This document shows positions 1 through 7,508 of a DNA stretch of 28,804 bases, one piece after another. The DNA is taken from the NCBI GenBank assembly GCA_946482365.1, contig CAMLQY010000022.1, forward strand, positions 1-28,804. The letters run 5' to 3'. The stretch is from an uncultured Actinomycetes bacterium. GTDB lineage: Bacteria; Actinomycetota; Thermoleophilia; Solirubrobacterales; 70-9. Position numbers and translations under genes: made by a program. The notes below the pieces were generated by a model, which worked only from the letters and a program-made list of their open reading frames with translations, did no database searches and was not told where the DNA came from. Within the stretch, counting starts at the first letter, position 1, and each line of letters starts with the position of its first letter.

Positions 1-46
1 CCTCTCAGAACGCTCGGCGGGAGCCTCGCTTGAGTGTTCTGAGAGG
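1..46 (+). terminator. Stem-loop, probable terminator of a plus-strand gene left of the window
   Basis: The arms CCTCTCAGAACGCTC and GAGTGTTCTGAGAGG pair over 15 bp with one G-T position. That position is a G-U wobble if the plus strand is transcribed and an A-C mismatch if the minus strand is, so the hairpin suits plus-strand RNA. No T-run follows, as is common for GC-rich actinobacterial hairpins. Its apical part (AACGCTC, a GGAGCCTCGC loop, GAGTGTT) recurs in opposite orientation in the hairpin at 225-304. The gene it would serve lies outside the window, so its role is inferred. Confidence 0.6.
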
Positions 47-224
47 GGCACCCCCGCTCCCCCACCACACGCTCCGAGGCACGGAGAAGCTTCGAATGCG
101 GAGTGCCAGTTCCGGCCGTCCCCGCGCCACCCAGCCAGCTCTCGGACCCGAGGGTTCCTGAAGCGGGGCCGATTCGACCGGAGCCGCCTCGGTTGCGGAA
201 GCTGGGGCGACACGGACGCTGGCA
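47..224. other. Intergenic stretch without recognisable gene
   Basis: Together with its flanking hairpins this forms the 316-bp gene-free left end of the window. Short open frames cross it, but none has a ribosome-binding site or family features. I looked for a tRNA-like T-arm and anticodon arm on both strands and found none that folds. It separates two hairpins that point towards each other, so it is best read as the gap between convergent transcription units. Confidence 0.5.
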
Positions 225-304
225 GACGCTGCCGGTACCCCCTTCCCAAAACACTCCAGCGAGGCTCCTGCCGAGCGTTTTGGGTAGGGGGTACCGGCAG
301 CGTC
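225..304 (-). terminator. Long stem-loop after the acylase gene, probable terminator
   Basis: Positions 225-243 pair perfectly with 286-304 (19 bp). After one T-T mismatch, 245-256 pair with 273-284 except at one position. In minus-strand RNA that position is a G-U wobble, so the element is best paired when read in the direction of the acylase gene, whose stop codon lies 12 bases upstream. The apical portion is the reverse complement, nearly base for base, of the hairpin at 1-46, while the basal stem is unrelated in sequence. No T-tract follows. Terminator function is inferred from position and structure. Confidence 0.7.
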
Positions 305-316
305 CCCAACAACCTC

Positions 317-2905
317 CTATCGCGGCAGCTTCTGCGTCACCGTGACGACCTGCTGGAAGGTCGGGCGGTTCTGGAAGGGGAAGGGGGGCAGTTCGACGCC
401 GGACGTCACCGTCGGCCGGTTCTGGTCGAAGCAGGCGGGGTCTGGGTCGGCGGCGCACTTGCCGTTGCCGCCCCCGTACATCTCCGCCGAGGAGACCCTC
501 AGCGCCTGGGCGAGGCTGCGCTGGAGCGCCTTGCGGCAGCGCTTCTTGGAGCCTTTGCCGCAGTAGACGCGACTGTAAGCGCCCTTCGGCCTTGGGCCGA
601 AGAGGGTGCGCAGGTCCTTGGAGACGTAGCCCCACCAGCCGTCGAAGAAGTCGGGGGCGTCCGGAGAGCCGCCGGTGTGGTCCCCGGTCCGGATCATCCC
701 CGCCAGCCGCTCGAAGGCCTTCTCGCCCAGCGAGGGCTTGAACTCCGCCGCCACCAGCTTCGGCCACCAGGCGTCCATCAGCTCCACCGCCGCGTTTTCC
801 TCGTAGGTGCCGTCGCGGTTCAGGTCGCGACGGTGCGCGCCCGCCTCCCGCCAGGCACGCAAGGTCTCGAGCGCCCAGCGCAGGGCCGGCCCCTTCGGCT
901 CACCGACCGCGTCGAAGATCGCCGGAAGCAGCCGGTAGCCGCGGAGGTCCTGCGTCGCCGGTTCCTCCATCGCCTTGACCAGCTGGGCGATCGTCATCCG
1001 CCGCTTGCCCTTCGTCGCCGCCCGCACCTCGTCGGCGATCATCTGCGAGCGGAACAGCGGGCCGTAGGCGTACTGGTCGTCGGCGGCGCCCCATCCCGGC
1101 GCCTGCTTGTTGTTCCAGGAGACGAGGAAGCCGGGGTCGACCGCCTGCGGGTGCTTGGCAAAGGGCAGGTAGTCGGCGGTCCGGCTGGCCGGCCTGAAGC
1201 CCTTCCAGTCGAACTCGCCTGTGCCGAGGACCGGGAAGTCGGGCGAGGTGCCCTGCCGCTGGGGCATCGCGCCCGAGAACGCGTAGGCGATGTGCGCGGA
1301 GTCGACGTAGGCCCAGTTGAAGAGGAAGTTGATGTTGGAGACCGCCTTCTTGAAGGCGGAGGGCCCGGTGAGGAAGCCGGGTTCGTTGAGCTGGCGGAAG
1401 CCGATCACCGACTCCACCTCGTGGAAATAGGTGCTGCGCTGGCGCACGAAGGCGACCGCCCGGCCGCCCACCTCCCCGCGGGCGTAGACGATCCCGTGCA
1501 CCGTGCGGTAGGCGGTCAGGGTCTGCGAGCCGGCTTCGGTCGAGTCGATCGCGTTCGGCGTCCAGCTCTCGGTCTTCTCGAGCTTTTCCATCGGCCTGCA
1601 CCTGCCGCGGTAGCGGTAGCTGAACCTGCCCCCGCAGAGGACCTCGGCGAAGGTGTCGACGTTGTCCGAGGTCGCCGTCGTCGCGCTCCAGGCGTAGTCG
1701 CGGCCGTGGCCGAGCAGGACGTAGAGACTGAGCCCGGCGAAGGAGGCGCCGCGGGCGTCGATGCCTGGGCCGTGCAGGTCCTGCTCCATCAGGATCTGCG
1801 GCACGAAATAGCCGACCTGGGGCCCCATCACGGCCAGCGGATGACCGCTCGCCGAGTTCCGGGCTGAGACCAGCTCCCAGTTGGAGGCGTGGCCGGCTTC
1901 CCCGATGGCGCGCTGGATCGCCGCGCCGAAGCCGCCCTCCCCTCCGGCGGCGCCGCCCGACGCGGTGGCGATCGTCGTGTCGCGCACCGAACCGCGGTCC
2001 GGCAGTGCCAGGCCGCGCTTGGCAAAGGCGCTGCGGGTCTCATACGGGAAGCGCTCGGAGATCGTCGTCGGGGCCTCGGGGTCGTTCTTGGAGCGGAAGC
2101 CGAGCCACGCCCTGCGGCCGGCCTTGCGGCCGAAGCGGTCGACGAAGGCCTGCATGGCCAGGGCGGAGCCGAGCTCGTTGCCGCCGCCGCGGCCGAAGAT
2201 GCCGCCGACCAGCGAGGCGATCGCCACCACGTCCGTCGGCCTCCAGGCTTCGATCGGCTTGTTGAGGAGGGCGTACTCTCCCGGCCTCAGGGCGGGGTCG
2301 GCTGCGGCGGTGGCGATGTAGGCGTTGATCCCGTCGACGTAGCTCTGCAGGTCTTCGAGCGCCTGCTGCCCGGCCTGGCCGTAGAGCCGCGGCGCGACGT
2401 CGAGCTGCTTCTGCAGGTCGGCTTCCGTGTAGGGGGCGAAGCCCCACTGGGCGGCGTCCGCCTCCGCGTTGGACCCGCCGAGGAACGAGGCCAGCTCGGC
2501 GCGCCCGGTATGGCGCAGCACGTCCATCAGGAAGAGCCGGTCCGCAGCGCCCGCGTAGCCGGCGCCGAACATCGTGTCGGCGCGGGTGTCGCCGTAGATG
2601 TGCGGCACCCCGTAGGCGGAGTCGCGCACGATCGTCACCCCGGGTCTCGGTTCGGTCGTCGAGGCGACTTCGCCGGGGGGGACGCCGAAGGTCGCGTCCT
2701 TGAAATAGGCGGAGACGCCGGCGTCGGTCAGCCCCGGCGAGCCGTAGACGAGGTCTTCGTAGAGCGGCTGCTGGTCGGCGAAGTGCGGCGGGATCGCGCC
2801 GGTGCCGCGGAAGGCGAAGATCTCGGAAAGGGTGTCGAGCCCGTTCTCGCCGGGCGGGAGGACGTTGCGGAAGCCCCCCGCGTCGTTGGCCCCGTAGGGC
2901 TGCAC
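317..2905 (-). CDS. Penicillin acylase family N-terminal nucleophile hydrolase, probably secreted
   Basis: An amidohydrolase of the penicillin G acylase/acyl-homoserine-lactone acylase family, 862 residues from the only canonical start (GTG). These enzymes self-cleave into alpha and beta chains, and the beta-chain N-terminal Ser attacks an amide; the substrate cannot be read from sequence. The alpha part carries RDSAYGVPHIYG near residue 94. The predicted nucleophile is Ser341 in HASNWELVSARNSASG, followed by GPQVGYFVPQ and LHGPGIDARG as in penicillin G acylase. FNWAYVDSAHIAYAFSGAMP and SWNNKQAPGW match the region bearing the oxyanion-hole Asn. A GGAGG lies 5 bases before the GTG, but the 21 in-frame codons ending at position 2909 encode a signal peptide (RRLLTFALLLAALAAPSAEA), so the functional start may be at the ACG at 2971 or a CTG at 2962. 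The gene follows map directly and ends before a strong hairpin. Physiological role unknown. Confidence 0.93.
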   Translation of the reverse strand: MQPYGANDAGGFRNVLPPGENGLDTLSEIFAFRGTGAIPPHFADQQPLYEDLVYGSPGLTDAGVSAYFKDATFGVPPGEVASTTEPRPGVTIVRDSAYGVPHIYGDTRADTMFGAGYAGAADRLFLMDVLRHTGRAELASFLGGSNAEADAAQWGFAPYTEADLQKQLDVAPRLYGQAGQQALEDLQSYVDGINAYIATAAADPALRPGEYALLNKPIEAWRPTDVVAIASLVGGIFGRGGGNELGSALAMQAFVDRFGRKAGRRAWLGFRSKNDPEAPTTISERFPYETRSAFAKRGLALPDRGSVRDTTIATASGGAAGGEGGFGAAIQRAIGEAGHASNWELVSARNSASGHPLAVMGPQVGYFVPQILMEQDLHGPGIDARGASFAGLSLYVLLGHGRDYAWSATTATSDNVDTFAEVLCGGRFSYRYRGRCRPMEKLEKTESWTPNAIDSTEAGSQTLTAYRTVHGIVYARGEVGGRAVAFVRQRSTYFHEVESVIGFRQLNEPGFLTGPSAFKKAVSNINFLFNWAYVDSAHIAYAFSGAMPQRQGTSPDFPVLGTGEFDWKGFRPASRTADYLPFAKHPQAVDPGFLVSWNNKQAPGWGAADDQYAYGPLFRSQMIADEVRAATKGKRRMTIAQLVKAMEEPATQDLRGYRLLPAIFDAVGEPKGPALRWALETLRAWREAGAHRRDLNRDGTYEENAAVELMDAWWPKLVAAEFKPSLGEKAFERLAGMIRTGDHTGGSPDAPDFFDGWWGYVSKDLRTLFGPRPKGAYSRVYCGKGSKKRCRKALQRSLAQALRVSSAEMYGGGNGKCAADPDPACFDQNRPTVTSGVELPPFPFQNRPTFQQVVTVTQKLPR

Positions 2906-2910
2906 GACAG

Positions 2911-2915
2911 CCTCC
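2911..2915 (-). promoter_or_regulatory. Ribosome-binding site in front of the acylase GTG
   Basis: GGAGG on the minus strand, 5 bases before the GTG at 2905. It supports initiation there, but it also lies inside codons that look like the end of a signal peptide (Ala-Glu-Ala), so it may be fortuitous. This conflict is the main uncertainty about the N-terminus of the acylase. Confidence 0.4.
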
Positions 2916-2986
2916 GCACTCGGCGCCGCAAGTGCGGCGAGAAGCAGCGCAAATGTCAGCAGGCGACGCGTGGAAAAAGCGTAGCG

Positions 2987-3745
2987 CTAGGCCTCTTCGT
3001 GCCAGGGGGTCAAAATGCGGGGCCCGTCCGCGGTCACCGCCACCGTGAACTCGAAGTGGGCGGCAAGCGAGCCGTCGTCGGAGTAGACGGCCCAGCCGTC
3101 GTCCCCCATCCGCACCAGGGCGCCGCCGGCGTTGACCATCGGCTCGATCGCCAGCACGGTCCCCTCCTCCAGGACCGGCCCCTTGCCGGCCGTGCCGAAG
3201 TTGGGCACCTGCGGCTCTTCGTGCATCTCGCGGCCGATCCCGTGGCCGACCAGGGTGCGGATGATGGAGAGGCCCTCGATCTCCACCGCCCGCTGGATCG
3301 CGGCGGAGACGTCGCCGAGCCGGTTGCCGGGCTGCATCTGCTCGACGCCGGCGAACAGGGCCCCCTTCGTGACGTCCAGCAGCTTGCGCGCCTCCTCGCC
3401 GACCGGCCCGATCGGCAGGGTCATCGCCGCGTCCGCCACCCAGCCGTCCTTGACCACGCCGACGTCGACCGAAAGCACGTCGCCCCGCTTCAGCTCGTAG
3501 GGACCGGGGATCCCGTGCACGACCATCGAGTTGGGCGAGGCGCAGATCGAGGCGGGGAAGCCCCGGTAGCCCTTGAAGGCAGGCTCGGCGCCCTGCGAGC
3601 GGATCAGCTTCTCGGCGGCCTCGTCGAGCTCTGCCGTGGTGACGCCGGGCCGGGCCTTGGCGGCGAGCATGTGCAGGCAGCGGACGAGGATCTCGCCGGC
3701 CGCGGCCATCTGGTCGACCTGCTCCGGCGTCTTGCGGACGATCAT
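2987..3745 (-). CDS. map: Type I methionine aminopeptidase
   Basis: Removes the initiator methionine from nascent proteins in the cytosol; a dinuclear metallopeptidase. The protein is 252 residues from ATG at 3745 (MIVRKTPEQV, the usual family start); a GTG three codons upstream (3754) is possible, and neither has a strong ribosome-binding site. All five metal ligands are visible: Asp94 and Asp105 (SVDVGV, VADAAM), His168 (GHGIGREMHEEP), Glu201 (AIEPMV) and Glu232 (HFEFTV). Length is normal and no N-terminal zinc-finger extension is present, as expected for the short bacterial form. It lies 23 bases after adk, the usual secY-adk-map order. Its TAG stop is in frame with the downstream acylase reading frame. 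infA, which often follows map, is replaced by the acylase. Confidence 0.97.
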   Translation of the reverse strand: MIVRKTPEQVDQMAAAGEILVRCLHMLAAKARPGVTTAELDEAAEKLIRSQGAEPAFKGYRGFPASICASPNSMVVHGIPGPYELKRGDVLSVDVGVVKDGWVADAAMTLPIGPVGEEARKLLDVTKGALFAGVEQMQPGNRLGDVSAAIQRAVEIEGLSIIRTLVGHGIGREMHEEPQVPNFGTAGKGPVLEEGTVLAIEPMVNAGGALVRMGDDGWAVYSDDGSLAAHFEFTVAVTADGPRILTPWHEEA

Positions 3746-3768
3746 CTGGTACACGCTAGTGGCCGAGG

Positions 3769-4452
3769 TCAGATTGCCTCGTCGGCCTCGAGGCGCAGCG
3801 TCGCCAGGGTCCGGCGGATCTCGTCGGCGACGGCATCGGGAGACTCGGCGCCGTCGATCCGCCGCAGCAGGCTACGGGCGTCGTAGTGCTCGATCAGCGG
3901 TTCCGTCTTGGCGTGGTACTGCTCGAGCCGGTGGCGGATCACCTCGGGTTCGTCGTCGTCGCGGACGACGAGCTCGGAGCCGTCGATGTCGCAGACGCCG
4001 TCCTGCCGGGGCGGGTTGAAGTCGACGTGGAAGACGTGGCCGCCCTCGACGCAGGTCCGGCGCCCACCCAGCCTGCGCATGACCTCCTCGTCGCTGACGT
4101 CGATCAGCAGCACCGCGGTCAGCTCCCGGCCCAGCTCCCCGAGCTTCCTCGCCAGCGCCTCGGCCTGTGGCGCCGTGCGCGGAAAGCCGTCGAGGATGAA
4201 GCCGTCGGCGGCCTCGCTCGAGGCGATCCGCTCGCCGATCATGCCGACGATCACCTCGTCGGGGACGAGGTCGCCGCGGTCCATGTACTGCTTGGCCTCC
4301 CGGCCGAGCTCCGTTCCCTCGCGGACGGCCGCCCGCAGAATGTCACCGGTCGCCCAGTAGGGCAGCTCCAGGTCCTCCTGCAGCCGCTCGCCCTGCGTCC
4401 CCTTCCCTGACCCCGGTGGGCCCAGCAGCACGAGATTGAGCTCGGTGCTCAT
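3769..4452 (-). CDS. adk: Adenylate kinase
   Basis: Catalyses ATP + AMP = 2 ADP in the cytosol, balancing adenylate pools. At 227 residues it is slightly longer than the usual 215-220. The P-loop GPPGSGKGT is at about residues 11-19, the AMP-binding segment contains ATGDILR, and DGFPRT sits near residue 88. The long-form LID is present (TCVEGGHVFHVDFNPP followed by GVCDIDGSEL), but the zinc-type four-ligand pattern is incomplete: the second Cys is Gly and the fourth position is Asp. Structural zinc is therefore doubtful. The gene starts at ATG 31 bases after secY and is followed by map; no strong ribosome-binding site is visible. Identity is certain. Confidence 0.97.
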   Translation of the reverse strand: MSTELNLVLLGPPGSGKGTQGERLQEDLELPYWATGDILRAAVREGTELGREAKQYMDRGDLVPDEVIVGMIGERIASSEAADGFILDGFPRTAPQAEALARKLGELGRELTAVLLIDVSDEEVMRRLGGRRTCVEGGHVFHVDFNPPRQDGVCDIDGSELVVRDDDEPEVIRHRLEQYHAKTEPLIEHYDARSLLRRIDGAESPDAVADEIRRTLATLRLEADEAI

Positions 4453-4483
4453 CTAATTCGAGATGAGATCGAGGAACCCCAAC

Positions 4484-5758
4484 TCATTTCAGGAAGCCCT
4501 CGTAATTGCGCATCATCAGCTGCGCCTCGAGCTGTTTCACGGTTTCCAGCGCGACGCCGACCACGATCAGGATCGAGGTGCCGCCGAAGGCGAAGTTGGC
4601 CGCGGTCTGGCTGAGCAGGATCGTCGGCAGCGCCGCCACCGCACCCAGGTAGAGCGCGCCGGGGAAGGTCAGCCGCGAGAGGATGCGGTCGAGGTACTCG
4701 GCCGTCGGCCTGCCGGGGCGCACGCCGGGGATGAAACCGCCGTATTTCTTCAGGTTGTCGGCCTGGTCGACCGGGTTGAACGTAACCGCTGTGTAGAAGT
4801 AGGTGAAGATGATGATGAAGAAGACCTCGCCGACGACGTAGGCCCAGCTTTCGGGGCTGAAGAAAGCGGCGAAGTCGAGGGCCGCGGGCGTGTTCAGCAT
4901 CTGGCCGATGGTCGGCGGGAAGGCCATGATCGAGGCCGCGAAGATCACCGGGATGACGCCCGCCATGTTGACCCGCAGCGGCAGGTAGGTGGAGCCGCCG
5001 GAGGTCATTTTCCGGCCGACGACGCGTTTCGCGTACTGGACGGGTATGCGCCGCTGGCCCTCCTGGACGAAGACGATCGCGACGACCACCGCGAGCGCGA
5101 GGAAGGGCATCATCACGACGAAGACCTGGTCGGGGTTGTTCCACCAGGCGCTCAGGCCCTGGGGGAGTTCGGAGACGATCGAGGCGAAGATCATCAGCGA
5201 GATGCCGTTGCCGATGCCGCGCTGGGTGATCAGCTCGCCGAACCACATCAGAAGCGTGCAGCCGGCCGTGAGCGCGATCACGATCAGCAGAACCTCGGAC
5301 CCGCCGAGGTTGGCGATCGCGTTGTTGCCGCCGGCCTGTTCGCCGAAGGAGCGGAAGAGGAAGACGTAGCCGAAGGACTGGCCGAACGCGAGCCCGACGG
5401 TGAGGTAGCGCGTGTACTGGGTGATTTTCTGCTGGCCGACCTCGCCTTCTTTCTGCAGCTTCTCCAGCGAGGGGACGACGACGGTGAGCAGCTGCAGGAT
5501 GATCGATGCCGTGATGTAGGGCATGATCCCCAGCGCGAAGAGCGAGAGCCGCGAGAGGCTTCCGCCCGAGAAGGTGTCGAGGAAGCCGAGGATGCCGCCG
5601 CCGGCGAAATTGCTCTCCAGTTCCTTCACGGCTTCGAGGTCGACGCCGGGAGCGGGGATGTAGGCGCCGAGCCGGTAGAGCAGCAGCATCGCCGCGGTGA
5701 AGGCGAGCTTCTTGCGAATCTCGGCGACGCTGAATGCGTTCGCAATAGTTTGGAGCAT
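4484..5758 (-). CDS. secY: Preprotein translocase channel subunit SecY
   Basis: The main channel of the Sec translocon in the cytoplasmic membrane, working with SecE, SecG and SecA to export or insert proteins. The 424-residue product has the expected ten hydrophobic segments, starting with LAFTAAMLLLYRLGAYIPAPG near residue 18. Conserved pieces include LGIMPYITASIILQLL, GELITQRGIGNGISLMIF and the cytoplasmic loop KKYGGFIPGVRPGRPT. Length is close to typical for actinobacteria. Its ATG overlaps the TAA of rplO by one base (TAATG), implying translational coupling to the spc ribosomal genes. adk and map follow. It is the channel the predicted secreted acylase downstream would use, although that link is only positional. 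Confidence 0.98.
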   Translation of the reverse strand: MLQTIANAFSVAEIRKKLAFTAAMLLLYRLGAYIPAPGVDLEAVKELESNFAGGGILGFLDTFSGGSLSRLSLFALGIMPYITASIILQLLTVVVPSLEKLQKEGEVGQQKITQYTRYLTVGLAFGQSFGYVFLFRSFGEQAGGNNAIANLGGSEVLLIVIALTAGCTLLMWFGELITQRGIGNGISLMIFASIVSELPQGLSAWWNNPDQVFVVMMPFLALAVVVAIVFVQEGQRRIPVQYAKRVVGRKMTSGGSTYLPLRVNMAGVIPVIFAASIMAFPPTIGQMLNTPAALDFAAFFSPESWAYVVGEVFFIIIFTYFYTAVTFNPVDQADNLKKYGGFIPGVRPGRPTAEYLDRILSRLTFPGALYLGAVAALPTILLSQTAANFAFGGTSILIVVGVALETVKQLEAQLMMRNYEGFLK

Positions 5759-6255
5759 TAGGGCTCCAGAGTGTGGCAGGAACCGCCTGCCGCTTCTATC
5801 TTCTCCTTCGCCGCCGCGCTGAAGCCGTGCGCCCGCACCGTCAGCTTCTTCGAGATCTCACCGCGAGCGAGGATCTTCACCGGGTCCGAGCGCTTGGCGA
5901 GCCCCTTCTCCTCGAGGGTCTCGGGGGTCACCTCGGCGTCGGCCTCGAAGCGCTCCTCGAGGTCGGCGAGGTTGACCGGCTGGGACTTCGTCCTGAAGTT
6001 CTCGAAGGGCATCGACTGCTTTTTGTGCGGGCCCCGGAGCTTCCGCATCCGCATGTGGATCGGGTTCTGGCCGCCCTCGTAGTTGGCCTTGCGCTTGGAC
6101 CCCGAGCGCGACCCCGCGCCCTTGTGCCCCCTGCCGGAGGTCTTGCCCAGGCCGGATCCCTCACCCCGACCGAGCCGCTTCCGCGCCTTGCGCGAACCCG
6201 GCTTCGGCTTCAAGTTATGCAGCCCAATCTCATCCGCTCGCGCTTTCTCAGCCAT
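5758..6255 (-). CDS. rplO: 50S ribosomal protein L15
   Basis: Late-assembling protein of the large subunit that binds 23S rRNA; 165 residues. The Gly/Arg-rich N-terminal loop characteristic of L15 is plain: [19 protein letters not shown], then [15 protein letters not shown], with the C-terminal globular domain ending [16 protein letters not shown]. The start is ATG at 6255 because GGAGGT lies 5 bases upstream; an in-frame upstream codon would add residues encoded inside rpmD that do not look like L15. The first 8 bases overlap the end of rpmD, and the stop overlaps the secY start by one base. The C-terminal domain is slightly longer than in E. coli (144 residues). Confidence 0.97.
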   Translation of the reverse strand: MAEKARADEIGLHNLKPKPGSRKARKRLGRGEGSGLGKTSGRGHKGAGSRSGSKRKANYEGGQNPIHMRMRKLRGPHKKQSMPFENFRTKSQPVNLADLEERFEADAEVTPETLEEKGLAKRSDPVKILARGEISKKLTVRAHGFSAAAKEKIEAAGGSCHTLEP

Positions 6256-6418
6256 CGCTGACCTCCACGAGATGCGAGACAACCGCAAGCTGCCCCTTCA
6301 ACTGAGGACTGTCCTTCCGCTCAACAGCTTTCCCAATACGGCCGAGCCCGAGGGCTTTAAGCGTCGCTTTCTGGCTGGGATTGGACCCGTTGGCGCTACG
6401 AACCTGCTTGATCTGCAT
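6248..6418 (-). CDS. rpmD: 50S ribosomal protein L30
   Basis: A short gene of 56 residues found by reading the minus strand between rpsE and rplO. The product begins [20 protein letters not shown] and continues [20 protein letters not shown], the single ferredoxin-like L30 fold with the conserved Gly-Leu-(Gly/Arg) turn. GAGGAGGTGA lies 6 bases before the ATG. Its first 23 bases overlap the end of rpsE in another frame and its last 8 overlap rplO, so all three are probably translated in a coupled way. Length is standard for bacterial L30 (about 58-60). The order rpsE-rpmD-rplO is the canonical spc order. Confidence 0.96.
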   Translation of the reverse strand: MQIKQVRSANGSNPSQKATLKALGLGRIGKAVERKDSPQLKGQLAVVSHLVEVSDG

Positions 6419-7124
6419 CGGGCTTCACCTCCTCGGCCGGAGCCTCGGCTGTCTCAGCCGCCTCTCCGGCGGGTGGCGCTGTAGGGGGAACCGCCCCCGA
6501 GGACGCTTTAGCGACCGGAGGGGGTGGTGGGTCCCCTGCAGCGACAGGACCCGCTGGCGACTCCTCTGAAATCTCGGCAGTAGCTCCGTTCCCCTTCTGA
6601 ACCCCGAGCACCTGGGCCACGGTCAGTCCCCGCAGCTCAGCCACCTCCTCGGGCCGCCTCAACCGAATAAGACCGTCCATGGTCGCCTTGACCAGGTTGA
6701 TCGGGTTCTGCGTGCCGATGCTCTTGGTGAGCACGTCCTTCACCCCGCCCAGCTCGAGCACCGCCCGCACCCCGCCGCCGGCGATCACGCCGGTACCGGG
6801 GCTGGCCGGCCGCAGGACGACGTGGCCGGCGCCGTAGCGGCCGATGATCTTGTGGGTGATCGTCTGCCCGTATTTGGGGATGCGAATCAAGTCCTTGCGG
6901 GCGTTCTCGACGCCCTTCTGGATCGCCAGCGGCACCTCGCGAGCCTTGCCGTAGCCGATTCCGACCACGCCCTCTTCGTCGCCGACGGCGACGAGCGCGG
7001 TGAAGGAGAAGCGACGGCCGCCCTTGACCACCTTGGCGACGCGATTGATCTCGATCACGCGCTCCTGCAGGTCGAGCCCCCGCGGGCTCACCGTCTCGAC
7101 GTTCGTTGTGTCCATTCCCTTCAT
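6396..7124 (-). CDS. rpsE: 30S ribosomal protein S5 with Pro/Ala/Glu-rich C-terminal tail
   Basis: Small-subunit protein near the mRNA entry and decoding region, involved in accuracy. The 242-residue product has the double-stranded-RNA-like N-terminal domain ([20 protein letters not shown], residues 27-46) and the C-terminal domain with [19 protein letters not shown] at 110-128 and [20 protein letters not shown]. The recognisable S5 fold ends near residue 174. About 68 further residues are low complexity, rich in Pro, Ala and Glu, with a PPPPP run; most bacterial S5 proteins are 160-220 residues. ATG at 7124 is used here; a second ATG at 7115 is equally possible. It lies 29 bases after rplR and its tail overlaps rpmD by 23 bases, so the tail frame also contains the rpmD ribosome-binding site. 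Confidence 0.96.
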   Translation of the reverse strand: MKGMDTTNVETVSPRGLDLQERVIEINRVAKVVKGGRRFSFTALVAVGDEEGVVGIGYGKAREVPLAIQKGVENARKDLIRIPKYGQTITHKIIGRYGAGHVVLRPASPGTGVIAGGGVRAVLELGGVKDVLTKSIGTQNPINLVKATMDGLIRLRRPEEVAELRGLTVAQVLGVQKGNGATAEISEESPAGPVAAGDPPPPPVAKASSGAVPPTAPPAGEAAETAEAPAEEVKPDADQAGS

Positions 7125-7153
7125 GACGAGCGGTCCAAGGTAGCGAACGAGCG

Positions 7154-7507
7154 CTAGAAGACCAGGCCTCCCTCTCGGGCGCCTTCGGCCAGGGCCTTGA
7201 CCCGGCCGTGGTACTGGTAGCCGCCGCGGTCGAAGACGCAGGACTCGACTCCGGCCGCTTTCGCACGCTCGGCCAGCAGCTCGCCAGCACGCTTGGCCTG
7301 CTGGCCGGCGCTGAGCTTGCGCAGCTCGGGCTCGATCCAGTTGACGGCGGCAACCGTGTGGCCCCTGCCGTCGTCGATCAGCTGGGCGAAGACGCCGCGA
7401 TTCGACCGGTAGACGGAGAGGCGCGGCCGCTCGGCCGTTCCGGTCACCCTGGCGCGCACGCGGCGGCGGCGGCGCAGGCGGCGTTGCCTCGTGGTGAGGA
7501 CCGTCAT
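7154..7507 (-). CDS. rplR: 50S ribosomal protein L18
   Basis: Binds 5S rRNA and helps place it in the central protuberance of the large subunit. The protein is 117 residues, the usual length. A basic N-terminal arm ([17 protein letters not shown]) precedes the core with [20 protein letters not shown], and the end is [20 protein letters not shown], diagnostic of L18. The ATG at 7507 is chosen because it lies one base after the rplF stop, with GGGAAGAGGG just upstream inside rplF; the open frame further upstream runs through rplF in another frame and is not L18-like. rpsE follows after 29 bases. Confidence 0.97.
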   Translation of the reverse strand: MTVLTTRQRRLRRRRRVRARVTGTAERPRLSVYRSNRGVFAQLIDDGRGHTVAAVNWIEPELRKLSAGQQAKRAGELLAERAKAAGVESCVFDRGGYQYHGRVKALAEGAREGGLVF

Positions 7508-7508
7508 C

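Noticed and set aside
47..224. Possible tRNA or small RNA gene in the left intergenic stretch
   Set aside because: TTCGA-containing segments exist, but no cloverleaf arms pair around them on either strand.
103..345. Short plus-strand frame at the left end encoding a Pro/Arg-rich peptide
   Set aside because: It runs through the terminator hairpin and into the acylase 3' end, and has no ribosome-binding site.
1889..3886. Long plus-strand open frame opposite the acylase and map genes
   Set aside because: It is the mirror of two recognisable minus-strand genes in GC-rich DNA; composition is Arg/Gly/Val/Asp-rich and no family motif appears.
4463..5761. 432-codon plus-strand open frame opposite secY
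   Set aside because: Antisense shadow; its product is rich in Asp, Glu and Arg, with no hydrophobic pattern or motif.
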